A stretch of 64,000 nucleotides of DNA, taken from Sphingomonadales bacterium 28-55-16. Lineage in GTDB: Bacteria; Pseudomonadota; Alphaproteobacteria; Sphingomonadales; Sphingomonadaceae. Both the position numbers and the translations under genes were made by a program. Below the pieces are notes generated by a model that did no database searches, was not told the origin of the DNA, and worked only from the letters and a program-made list of their open reading frames with translations. Location: NCBI GenBank assembly GCA_002278855.1, contig NCGG01000010.1, forward strand, positions 28,348 through 92,347, written 5' to 3'. Below are positions 46,539-55,100 of the stretch, one piece after another; position 1 is the first letter of the stretch, and each line of letters starts with the position of its first letter.

Positions 46539-47111
46539 ATGACAGCTTTTTCGATAAAAAATTATTTTTCGGCCCACGCGGATTTACATGCCCTCTGTGA
46601 CACTTCTGCTTTTCAGGCTGGTGTTGACCTTGTCGCAAGTAAATTTAGAGAAGGCAAAAAGATCATAACGTGTGGAAACGGCGGCAGCGCCTCCACCGCC
46701 TCACATTACATCACCGACTGGAACAAGATGATAAATCTTGCCACAGGAAAGAAATTCCGTGGCGTGAGCTTATGCGACAACATCGGTCTGATCACTGCGT
46801 ACGGAAACGATCTTTCCTATGACGAGGTGTTTGCTGGGCAGCTTAAGGCCTTGATGGACCCAGGCGATTTGGTCATTGCGATCAGCGGAAGTGGCAATTC
46901 ACCAAATGTGCTGAAGGCAGTGGAATATGCCAACGAGAATGAAGGAACTACGCTTGCAATTGTAGGTTATGACGGCGGCAAGCTCATGCCCATGTGTAGC
47001 CAAGCAGTATTGGTTCCCTCATTTGATATGCAGCTTTGTGAAGACGTACATTTGATGTTCGGTCATATGGTTATGAAGACGCTATGTGGGAATGACATAA
47101 AGTCTGCATGA
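46539..47111 (+). CDS. gmhA: D-sedoheptulose-7-phosphate isomerase
   Basis: SIS-domain isomerase (190 residues) converting sedoheptulose-7-phosphate to D-glycero-D-manno-heptose-7-phosphate, the entry step to nucleotide heptoses. Seen: ITCGNGGSASTASHYITDWNKM, YGNDLSYDEVFAGQLKALMDPGDLVIAISGSGNSPNVLKAVEYAN, and ...EDVHLMFGHMVMK near the C-terminus (the His/Glu active-site region). Last gene of the island. Its stop codon directly abuts the reversed stop of the recombinase gene (47111/47112), placing the edge of the mobile element at the very end of gmhA. Confidence 0.94.
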   Translation: MTAFSIKNYFSAHADLHALCDTSAFQAGVDLVASKFREGKKIITCGNGGSASTASHYITDWNKMINLATGKKFRGVSLCDNIGLITAYGNDLSYDEVFAGQLKALMDPGDLVIAISGSGNSPNVLKAVEYANENEGTTLAIVGYDGGKLMPMCSQAVLVPSFDMQLCEDVHLMFGHMVMKTLCGNDIKSA

Positions 47112-48071
47112 TTAGTATTCTACGGGGAGGTGGTAACTATTGCATGAAGGCGCCTCCCAGACATTGTGTTCGGCAAACTCCAGGTACCGCGCGAGTACAT
47201 TTGTCGATCTCCACCCGCCGGCGCGCATGATGGCGGCTGTGTCGAGCCCTGCGCGCAGTAACTCCTGCGCCGCGCCGACCCTGAGCGAGTGGCTTGAGAA
47301 CGCCGCCACTTCCTCTGCGGGTAAGCCGGCGGCCAAAATCGCCTCCTTGACGATGAGCTTTACCTTCGTCGTCTCAAGCGACCGATTGATGGCCCTGCCT
47401 CGATAGATGCCACAGAACAAAGGCGCGATGTCGTCTCCACGCCACGCAAGCCACTCACCCACCAGTTGTCCCGACCGACGCGAGGTGAACCCAATGCGGC
47501 CCATGCCGAATGGGTCAGTCTTGCCACGCCGGATGACTGCCCGCAGCGTGCCGTCACTTCTAAATTCAATGTCGTCCGTCATCAGCGCGACGAGTTCCGA
47601 GCGGCGGGTGAGGAGGTCGTAGCCCAGCGACAGCAGCGCGCGGTTGCGCAAGCCCCACGGACTGTCGGGCTGGACGGCGAGGCAGAGATCGAGATGCGCG
47701 CGCGTCATCCCCTTGGCCTGCCGCGGGCGCCCGAGCTTCGCGCGCCGCAGCCTGCGCATGGCCAAATTGACATCCTCGTCTGTCGTCGGGTCGGGCAGGC
47801 GCAGCAGATGGTGGATCTTACGTATTGCGCACAGGCACCGGCGGACGCTGCCGGGGCTCAGATCCACGCCCTGCGCCGCAATGAAGTCGCACACCATAGC
47901 TGCATTGGCGGGGAAGGGCTCAAGCCCCCGCGCACTGCAATAGACGGTAAATTTTTGCACGTCCGTGTAGTAGGCACGCAATGTCGCCTGCGCGTAGGCA
48001 CCTTCAAGACGCTTGAATTCCCTGCGCCAGTCAGGCATGGATGTTCGCTCTATGTGCATATAAGTGCTCAT
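47112..48071 (-). CDS. Tyrosine-type site-specific recombinase/integrase
   Basis: A phage-integrase-family recombinase of about 320 residues. The N-terminal SAM-like domain is EGAYAQATLRAYYTDVQKFTVYCSARG; the catalytic domain has Arg in YDLLTRRSELVAL, H-x-x-R in SSHSLRVGAAQELLRAG, the third-box residue as Trp in RAGGW, and the tyrosine nucleophile in VLARYLEFAEHNVW. Starts: TTG 48080, ATG 48071, 48059 or 48038 (product MPDWRREFKRLEG); the dyad at 48065-48079 overlaps the first two, so the shorter ones are plausible. Divergent from an XRE gene; abuts gmhA. Confidence 0.92.
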   Translation of the reverse strand: MSTYMHIERTSMPDWRREFKRLEGAYAQATLRAYYTDVQKFTVYCSARGLEPFPANAAMVCDFIAAQGVDLSPGSVRRCLCAIRKIHHLLRLPDPTTDEDVNLAMRRLRRAKLGRPRQAKGMTRAHLDLCLAVQPDSPWGLRNRALLSLGYDLLTRRSELVALMTDDIEFRSDGTLRAVIRRGKTDPFGMGRIGFTSRRSGQLVGEWLAWRGDDIAPLFCGIYRGRAINRSLETTKVKLIVKEAILAAGLPAEEVAAFSSHSLRVGAAQELLRAGLDTAAIMRAGGWRSTNVLARYLEFAEHNVWEAPSCNSYHLPVEY

Positions 48072-48079
48072 TATGAGCA
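48065..48079. promoter_or_regulatory. Perfect dyad between recombinase and XRE gene, candidate operator
   Basis: TGCTCA TTA TGAGCA, a perfect 6-bp inverted repeat with a 3-base centre, in the short space between the divergent recombinase and XRE regulator starts. Size and position fit an operator for the HTH protein encoded next to it, which would control the recombinase and itself. The dyad is seen; the role is inferred. Confidence 0.5.
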
Positions 48080-48097
48080 ATATTGGGATAAAGTCAA

Positions 48098-48343
48098 GTG
48101 CTTGTTAGTAGTCAAATTCGAGCCGCAAGGCACGCTTTGGGTTGGTCGGCGGAGAACTTGGCCATTCAATCAGGCGTCGCGCGCAGGACCATTGTATCCA
48201 TCGAGCAAGAGAATGGAGTACCTTCGGCTAACGCCTCGACATTAACAAAAATTCAGGCCGCCCTCGAGGCCGCCGGCATCGAGTTTATTGGCACTCCCCA
48301 CGACGGCCCAGGCATCAGGATGCGTTCCCCCGCTAGCCGCTGA
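48098..48343 (+). CDS. XRE-family helix-turn-helix regulator
   Basis: An 81-residue protein, nearly all HTH: IRAARHALGWSAENLAIQSGVARRTIVSIEQENGVPSANASTLTKIQAALEAAGIEFI, the Cro/CI-type five-helix domain with the ending (ALE.AGIEFI) very common in small alphaproteobacterial regulators. Start is GTG 48098. Divergent from the recombinase with a dyad between them, so it likely regulates that gene. The last 11 bases overlap the convergent DUF5681 gene. Confidence 0.87.
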   Translation: MLVSSQIRAARHALGWSAENLAIQSGVARRTIVSIEQENGVPSANASTLTKIQAALEAAGIEFIGTPHDGPGIRMRSPASR

Positions 48344-49133
48344 CACCCCACCCGCCCGCCTTAATTGGCCGACGATCGGGGATGAGTGGGTCACCACTGC
48401 GGCGCGGAATAACCTTAGTCGCGGGCGCGCTACGTACAATTGGCTTAACCTGCACCGCAGGCGTCGGGAGACTGGGCGCTTGGGAGCAGGCCGGTGCGTC
48501 TTTAGGCGGCTCGGGCAGATTGTCATGCGCGGCTAAGTTAAGACACGCGCTGTGGGGAGGCGCGTCGCGTTGCCTATCGGACCAATCACCCCACGCCTCT
48601 GGTGCGTCACTGGGGCGCGTCTGATCCTCCACCTCGGCGCCAACGCTCTCGATGTCTGATGCCGGCGGCTCTAGCTCCGCACGGTCTGGCCCGTCACGCT
48701 TTGCGGCGCGCAGGCTGGCCGCTATGCGCAATGCAATCTCTGTGTGATCGGCAGCCTCCACGCGCTGCCGCAGGGCGTCAGCCTCGGCCTCCGCCTCACT
48801 GTGCAATCCGATGTAGACCTGCGCCGCGCGGACATTCCCGTTCCTTGCCGCCTCGGCAAGACCCTCAACGGCGGCCTCGACCTGCGTCATCATCACCTTG
48901 CGCCCACCGCGGCGGACCTCAACCTTGGCCGCGCCGACATCCAGCACGGCCCTGTGGATGGCACTGAGCCCACTGGCCGCGTTGGGTTTTTGATGGCCCT
49001 TGGCCTTTGCCTTGGGCGGACGGCCGCGTGGGTTGCCCGACGTCTTGGGCGCAAATTGGGTGGCGACTGGCGGCCGGCCGTAGCCGACCTCATAGTCAGG
49101 GTTGGTGGATTTCTGGCGTGAAGATTTGGACAT
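48333..49133 (-). CDS. DUF5681-containing protein
   Basis: A 266-residue protein. The N-terminal block YEVGYGRPPVATQFAPKTSGNPRGRPPKAKAKG is the DUF5681 signature (YEVGYGKPP..T.FK.G.SGNP.GRP.G), a short, basic, probably DNA-associated domain that I know mainly from mobile elements and phages of alphaproteobacteria. A helical region with Ala/Glu-rich stretches follows (EAEAEADALRQRVEAADHTEIALRIAASLRAAKRD), then a long, disordered-looking Pro/Asp-rich tail. Function unknown. It converges on the XRE gene with an 11-base overlap. Confidence 0.8.
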   Translation of the reverse strand: MSKSSRQKSTNPDYEVGYGRPPVATQFAPKTSGNPRGRPPKAKAKGHQKPNAASGLSAIHRAVLDVGAAKVEVRRGGRKVMMTQVEAAVEGLAEAARNGNVRAAQVYIGLHSEAEAEADALRQRVEAADHTEIALRIAASLRAAKRDGPDRAELEPPASDIESVGAEVEDQTRPSDAPEAWGDWSDRQRDAPPHSACLNLAAHDNLPEPPKDAPACSQAPSLPTPAVQVKPIVRSAPATKVIPRRSGDPLIPDRRPIKAGGWGVSG

Positions 49134-49292
49134 GGCGAGGCCTTCCGAGACAGTGTTGTGATTGGAGGGTCAGGGGCTTTCGAACAATCCCGCCGATAGG
49201 CGGCCGCGCAAGTCTCGCAGACTAATTCTTGCATAGCAGAATTTAACAGACCCCACAACAGCTCGCCGCAAGTCTTGCGCGCGGCGATATGT

Positions 49293-49341
49293 ATTCCCTG
49301 AAATGCGGGAGCCAATTGCCTGAAGTCACGGAACAGGGAAT
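49293..49341. repeat. Spaced inverted repeat ATTCCCTG ... CAGGGAAT
   Basis: ATTCCCTG at 49293-49300 is mirrored by CAGGGAAT at 49334-49341, 33 bases apart. It shares its core with the hairpin at 49414-49446, so both seem to be members of one repeat family beside the recombinase element. Confidence 0.7.
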
Positions 49342-49413
49342 TGCCGATAAAATGTCAGGTAAGGCAGTGGGTTACAGGTGCGCAACAGGGGTCAAACACC
49401 CCACTTTGTATAA

Positions 49414-49446
49414 ATTTCCCTGTTAATAGCCGGAGAACAGGGAAAT
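49414..49446. repeat. 11-bp perfect hairpin ATTTCCCTGTT / AACAGGGAAAT
   Basis: Perfect 11-bp arms at 49414-49424 and 49436-49446 around an 11-base loop. There is no T-tract, so it is not a standard terminator. The TTCCCTGTT core recurs in the neighbouring repeat. Similar palindromes occur, to my recollection, in clusters near recombinase genes in other alphaproteobacteria; they could be recombination or attachment sites. Confidence 0.8.
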
Positions 49447-49773
49447 ACCGCGGCTTTAAACTCCCGATAACGCCGGACATCCACATGCAATGTATTTGCC
49501 ACTCGCAAATGCATTTTTCCTGCTGCCAATCGATCAAATGTCATCAATTCTGCCATTTCCTCAGAAGATATTCGAACCGCGGCGCAGCCGGAATTTTGGC
49601 GGTAAATGCCGTTTGTTATCAATTGTGTCTTATCCCCAAAAATGTTTGACAAAGCGGCGCTCTGGCTGTTTTGGCATGTTATATGTCAGTATTTTTATGC
49701 ATGTTTTTTAATGCATTAAAGTTCTGCTCGCTGATCAAATTTTTATTCAAGTAACATTCTCGGGATTTTTCAC

Positions 49774-50520
49774 ATGACTGCCACGCAAGATAACCAGACA
49801 CTTCCTTTGTTTTACAAGGAGTTGACGCCCTTGAATTCTGGTGTGCACCAAGCGTGGCGTACCCGGACAACGGACAAGGCGTCATGGATGGCGAACCAGC
49901 ACGCGGTGCCGCTGACGACAGAAGAGTTCGCAAAGGCGCAGCGTTCCTTTCCGATCATTTTTTCATCTGCAGACGCGCCTGTGCCGTTGGCGCTCATGGG
50001 GCTGAACGAGGGCGCAAACGTATATGTGGCTGACGATGGCGCGTTTAACGCGGAAATGTACATCCCCGCATATGCGCGGCGTTACCCGTTCCTGTTGGCA
50101 CGCCTTGAGCCAGGCGAAGACACCCTATCCCTGTGCGTAGATCCCACGTCAGACCTCGTGGGCGCTTTCGATGATGGTGAGCCGTTGTTCGACGGTGTCG
50201 AGCCTTCCGAGCGCTGCAAGTCGATTTTGAACTTCTGCGAGCAGTTCGAAGTTGCCGCGCTGCAGACCACCGCATTTGTGGACCTACTGGTAAAGCATGA
50301 CCTGCTGACTGAAGGTGAGTTCACAATCCAGCGCGAAGGTGACCAGCAGCCGTCTGTTTATCGTGGCTTTAAGATGGTGACAGATGAAAAGCTAAGTGCG
50401 CTTCCAGCCAAAACGCTCGCAGCACTTAATCAAAGCGGCGCGCTGCGTCTCATCCACCTGCACCAAGTCTCACTGGGCGTCGTGTCCGACATTTTCACGT
50501 TGCAAACTAAGCCGGTTTGA
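49774..50520 (+). CDS. SapC-family protein
   Basis: A 248-residue soluble protein. Landmarks: YKELTPLNSGVHQAWR, FAKAQRSFPIIFSSADAPVPLALMGLNEGANVYVADDGAF, MYIPAYARRYPFLLAR (the block ...YIPAY.RRYPF that defines SapC), LSLCVDPTSDLV, FDGVEPSERCKSILNFCEQFE, GFKMVTDEKLSALP, and LIHLHQVSLGVVSDIF. The family takes its name from a Campylobacter S-layer locus gene; its molecular role is not established. Here it is 50 bases ahead of tpsB, so it is probably co-transcribed with a secreted giant adhesin, which suggests a cytosolic accessory role in surface-protein production. Confidence 0.92.
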   Translation: MTATQDNQTLPLFYKELTPLNSGVHQAWRTRTTDKASWMANQHAVPLTTEEFAKAQRSFPIIFSSADAPVPLALMGLNEGANVYVADDGAFNAEMYIPAYARRYPFLLARLEPGEDTLSLCVDPTSDLVGAFDDGEPLFDGVEPSERCKSILNFCEQFEVAALQTTAFVDLLVKHDLLTEGEFTIQREGDQQPSVYRGFKMVTDEKLSALPAKTLAALNQSGALRLIHLHQVSLGVVSDIFTLQTKPV

Positions 50521-50570
50521 CCCGCGTGCCATATCCACCAGCTCTACAAGAAATTTGTGCCAAGGGACCC

Positions 50571-52169
50571 ATGATGCTCAGAGATTTGAAAAAGTTCACT
50601 GTGGCAGCGGTCGGTCTTTGGATTGTCTTGGCTGGTGTTTCCGAGGCCCATGCACAGGTGCAGCCCGATAATGTTGGTGCGCAGATACTAAGGCAGACAG
50701 AGCCACAGGCAGTTCCTCAGCAGTCGGTGAAGGTGCGCCCAGAAGTTACGGTGGTAGAGCCTGCTAAGGCAGAGGGTCCGACAATCGTTGTGTCCGGATT
50801 TTCATTCGACGGTAATAAGGTGTTTCCGGCAGATGCTCTCGCGCCCGTCTTGCAAAGTTTTGTCGGGCAGGGGCTGACTTTAGCAGAGCTTCAATATGCC
50901 GCTGATTTAATAGCCAAATTTTACCAAGATCAAAGTTATGTCGCGCGGGCCGTTGTTCCAGAGCAAGATGTTGTTGGCGGCATTGTCCGCATTCAAATCG
51001 TGGAAAGTCGCCTCGATAAAATTGAAATTGACGGATCAGTTGGCGACCAAGAGCAAGGGCGGATACGGCAGTTTGTCAGCGCAGGCTTAAAGTCGGGCGA
51101 TAATCTCAATCTGCGCCGTATCGAACGTGGAACGCTTTTACTCAATCAGCTTCCCGGCACTGATTACCAAGCGGTACTTCGTGCTGGCGCGTCCGACGGT
51201 ACGTCGTCGGTTGTGATTGTGCCCGCACTTGATCCTGCGCAGTCATTTGGCGTGGTGGTTGACGGGTCCGGCTCCGCGCGTTCCGGCCAGGAGCGCATAA
51301 TGCTAAGTGCTAGCGCCCACCCAATCGCAATGTTCGGCGACGAGCTCTCGATGACGGCCTTGGCTTCGCGCGGCGTTCTCTATGGCCGCGCGGGATATAG
51401 CGTGCCAATCGGCAGCGATGGGCTTTCGGCGAACCTCGCGCTGTCTGGGCTGCGGTATGATCTTTTGAATACACCCATCGACATCAAGGGCAGCAGCGCG
51501 GCTGCGATCTTCGGTTTGCGTTACCCCGTAGTGCTCCAGTTTGATGCCGCCGTGATGTTCAGCATCGAGGGTGGCTATCGGTCCTTCTCGGATCGTGTGG
51601 TGACTTTGACGACCAAGAGGTCCTTGGTTTTTGTTTCAGCGGCCATCGACGTCACGTCTGCAGATAAGGTTTTGGCTGGGGGCACGTCTGCGTTTGGCAT
51701 TAACGTTCTGTCAGGGCGTACAGCCGGGCAAGGGGGCCATCTCCGAATATCGGGTTACATAAACCGTCGCCAAAACTTAACCAAAAAAGACGCGATTATA
51801 GGGCGCGTTAGTGGGCAAGTGGCCACGGAAAAGCTAGATCCGTCCCAGTTGCTGATGATTAACGGAACAAGCGGCGTTGCAGCTTTTAGCAACGATGAGG
51901 ATGTGTCCGGTCGGTCTGGTGTAAACGGTCGCATTGCTTTTGAGCACAGTTTCGCGCCGACGCTGACTGCGTCCACCTTTTATGATTTCGGTAAAGTCTA
52001 TGGCGCGGCGGCCAACCGCCCCACTCGACTGCTTGGTGTGGGTGTGGGTGCGTCTTGGCGCCCCCTGCCAGGGCTCACGATTGACGCATCCGTCGGGCGG
52101 CCAATCCGCGCGCCGGATGCATTTGATAATAATATGAAAACATGGATCAGCGCGCGGCTGAGCTTTTGA
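50571..52169 (+). CDS. TpsB outer-membrane transporter (ShlB/FhaC/HecB family)
   Basis: Outer-membrane partner of a two-partner (type Vb) secretion system: a 16-stranded barrel with two periplasmic POTRA domains that recognises and exports TpsA. ATG 50571 lies downstream of AAGGGA and begins a signal peptide ending EAHA; 532 residues. The first POTRA spans IVVSGFSFDGNKVFPADALAPVL to YAADLIAKFYQDQSYVARAVVPEQDVVGG (POTRA_2 pattern), followed by IVRIQIVESRLDKIEIDG. The second half alternates as a beta barrel and ends WISARLSF with the terminal Phe of outer-membrane proteins. Its TGA overlaps the tpsA ATG (TGATG). Confidence 0.93.
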   Translation: MMLRDLKKFTVAAVGLWIVLAGVSEAHAQVQPDNVGAQILRQTEPQAVPQQSVKVRPEVTVVEPAKAEGPTIVVSGFSFDGNKVFPADALAPVLQSFVGQGLTLAELQYAADLIAKFYQDQSYVARAVVPEQDVVGGIVRIQIVESRLDKIEIDGSVGDQEQGRIRQFVSAGLKSGDNLNLRRIERGTLLLNQLPGTDYQAVLRAGASDGTSSVVIVPALDPAQSFGVVVDGSGSARSGQERIMLSASAHPIAMFGDELSMTALASRGVLYGRAGYSVPIGSDGLSANLALSGLRYDLLNTPIDIKGSSAAAIFGLRYPVVLQFDAAVMFSIEGGYRSFSDRVVTLTTKRSLVFVSAAIDVTSADKVLAGGTSAFGINVLSGRTAGQGGHLRISGYINRRQNLTKKDAIIGRVSGQVATEKLDPSQLLMINGTSGVAAFSNDEDVSGRSGVNGRIAFEHSFAPTLTASTFYDFGKVYGAAANRPTRLLGVGVGASWRPLPGLTIDASVGRPIRAPDAFDNNMKTWISARLSF

Positions 52170-55100
52170 TGTCTGGAATGAATATGTTGCAACGATCCAT
52201 CACGCTTAACCCAGGTCAGGCTGTGCCAACAAGACTGAGGAAACTGTTCCTCGCGGGCAGCGCGATCACTCTGGTTTTGGGCTGTCCAGCCAATGCTGAA
52301 GACCTGCCAACAGGTGGATCCGTCACCGCGGGTGATGCCACCATTTCGCAGTCGGGCTCGAAGATGGTTATCAACCAGTCGACCAATAAGGCGGTCATTA
52401 ACTGGAATACATTTGACATCGGCTCGGGTTCGAGCGTCAATTTTGTGTTACCAGACAGCGGATCCGTCACGCTCAACCGCGTGACGAGCGATGACGCCAG
52501 TAAGATTTTTGGTTCGCTGACGTCGAACGGCCAAATTTTCCTCCTGAACCCGCGCGGGATTGTTTTTGGCGCCGGTAGCCGGATCAATGCCGCCGGTCTT
52601 GTGGCAAGCACATTAACGCTCTCAGACGAAGATTTTCAGGCTGGCCGCTACGACTTCAAGAGCAACGGCATTAAGGGTGCGGTCGTCAATCAGGGCGAAA
52701 TTGTTGTAAACGGTTATGCGGCTTTGCTCGCGCCTACTGTACGCAACGAAGGTATTATTTTTGCCCAGATGGGCACGGTCGCTTTGGCTGGCGGGCAAGG
52801 TGTTACGCTGGACGTCGCGGGCAACAACCTTATCTCGGTTCAAGTTAATCCGGCCCTTGTCGATCAACTGATCGAAAACCGCGGCCTGATTGCGGCGCCG
52901 GATGGACGTGTCATCATGACGCTGTCGTCCGAGCGGCGGCTTATGGATGACGCCATCGCGTCCAATGTGCAGCAGGCGCAGGCGATCGTTGCCGCCGGTG
53001 ACGGCATAACGAGCCGGATTGTTGCCGGCGGAAAGATTGAAAGCGGAACGATTGCGATTGCGGGCGGTGCAACCGGCCGTGTTGAGGCAACTGGCGCAAT
53101 TTCATCTCAAAATCTCTCGGGCGCTGGCGGCCAAATCGCGATAACTGGCGGCGATGTGTTCGTGGGCAGCGGCGCATTGGTCGATGCGTCGGGCAGCACC
53201 GGCGGCGGTGTGGTGGACATTGGCGGCGGCTTCCAAGGGGCGTCGCCCGATCTTCTGAATGCCCGCACCACCACGGTGGATGCGGGCGCCTCGATCAAGG
53301 CTGACGCTCTGACCGCCGGTAACGGCGGTAATGTTGTTATATGGTCGGATAAGAATACCCAGTTTGCGGGCAACGTTTCTGCGCGCGGCGGCGCGGAGAG
53401 CGGCGACGGCGGTTTCGTCGAAGTGTCGGGCAAGCAATTGCTTGATTTCACAGGGTCCGTTGATCTGCGTGCAGCCGCTGGCAAGACAGGTACGCTGCTG
53501 CTTGATCCAAATAATCTTACGATCCAGGCGACTGGTCCGGACACGGGCGTAACCGGTACAAACGCCTCGGCGTCGGGATCCATCCTCACCGTATCGACCA
53601 TCCGTAACCTTCTTGACGCTAGCAATGTTGTGGTGACCACGGGGTCATCCGCCGATGCAGAAGCCGGTAATATCACCGTAGCCAGCGATATCAGCTGGGT
53701 CACCTCTAATGACTTGACGCTGCGGGCCGCAAACAACGTTACCATCAATGCCAATATCCTCGCCCTGTCCGGTGGCCTAACGCTTGAAGCCGGCCGAACG
53801 GCAGACGGCTCCAGCGCGACTGCTTCGGGTACGGTATCACTCAACGCAGCGAACAACATTCGTCTACTTTCCAAGGGACTTACGGTTAGTGCAGTGAGTG
53901 GCATTGCGCTCAGTGGCTATGTTGAATCCAAGACACTCGCGACGCTGACTACATCCGCGACAGCCAGCAACGTCGTCGCATCAAATGCATCCAATATATT
54001 CTCTGCAGGGGTCACCGCGACTTCTGGCGGCGCTGGATTGATCAATCTCAAGGGCACTGGAAATACCGAACTAAAGGCGATTAGTGCCGGTTCTGGCGGC
54101 GTCACTATTGAAGTGGCTGGCAGCGTCACCAGCACGTCGGCGTTTACTTCGCAAGGCGCAGTATCGATTACCAGTTCGACCGGTTCGGACGGCAACATTG
54201 ATTTGACCGGCGCCTTTTCGGTTGCCGGAAACGTAACGCTTTCGGCAGATAAACCCGGCTTTATCCGGATCAACAACATCACCCGCGACACTGTGTTCAG
54301 CTCGGTTACGGGCGGCGGTGCTATCACACTAACCAGCGCGGCGAATGCCATAACCCTGGGCGTGAGCGCGCAGGCCATTACGGGGCAGGGCGGCGACGCC
54401 GGCCAGGCCAGCGGACTGGTGTCGATTTCTGCAACTGCAGTGAATATTGCCACATCAATCGTCACACAGGGCGGTAATGTGAGTATTACATCAACTGCCG
54501 GAGCTGTTACCGCAGCCGCTGGTGCGAATATTACGACCACGGCTATTGCGAACACAGGCACTACTTCGGGCTCGGTCACCGTGGCCGGTGCGGGCGGCGT
54601 TACGCTGAATGACGTTACGACAACTGGTGCAGCAAATAACGTGGCGGATGGTAGTAACGCGGCTACTGTTGCCATCAGTTCATCAGCCGGCAATATCTCG
54701 GTCGGTGCCATTACGACATCGGGTGGGCAACCGCAGCGCGATGACACGCCTGGCGACGGTGGCACCGGGCTCGACAACGGCGGTAACTCTGCCTCGATTA
54801 CGTTAAGCACTACTGGCGCTAACCGCACGATTTTACGCGGCAACCTGACGGCTATTGGTGGTGAGTTTAACGGTACCAGCGTCGCGGCGCAGGGCCTGGG
54901 TGGCAACATCACGGCAAGTGGCAAGGTCACCTTGAGTGAGCACATCACGATCGATACTGGTGCCACTACTGGGTATATTTTTCTGCTCGGAACAGTGGAC
55001 TCCGAATCCAGCTCCGCACTCAAAGCGCTGACCCTTCGCGCGGGTGCGGGTAGCGTGCGCCTTGGCGGCGCGGTTGGCCAGACCGCGGCGCTCTATTCGC

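Larger units (their letters stand above)
49134..49773. other. 640-bp non-coding stretch: element end, inverted repeats and TPS promoter region
   Basis: No convincing gene. The part 49285-49450 holds the TTCCCTG-type inverted repeats listed separately. A direct repeat CGCAAGTCT occurs twice (about 49206 and 49268). The right 200 bases are AT-rich, carry a TTGACA at 49646-49651 but no well-spaced -10 that I can defend, and must hold the promoter of the sapC-TPS operon. Frames here are shadows or translations of the repeats. Confidence 0.5.

Noticed and set aside
47466..48245. 259-codon plus-strand frame across the recombinase gene
   Set aside because: It is antisense to the recombinase, which shows the catalytic R, HxxR and Y residues; the frame also overlaps the XRE gene.
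49341..49652. Overlapping frames of 60-102 codons on both strands between DUF5681 and sapC
   Set aside because: They are translations of the inverted repeats and AT-rich leader, with Cys-rich random composition, no ribosome-binding site and no family resemblance.
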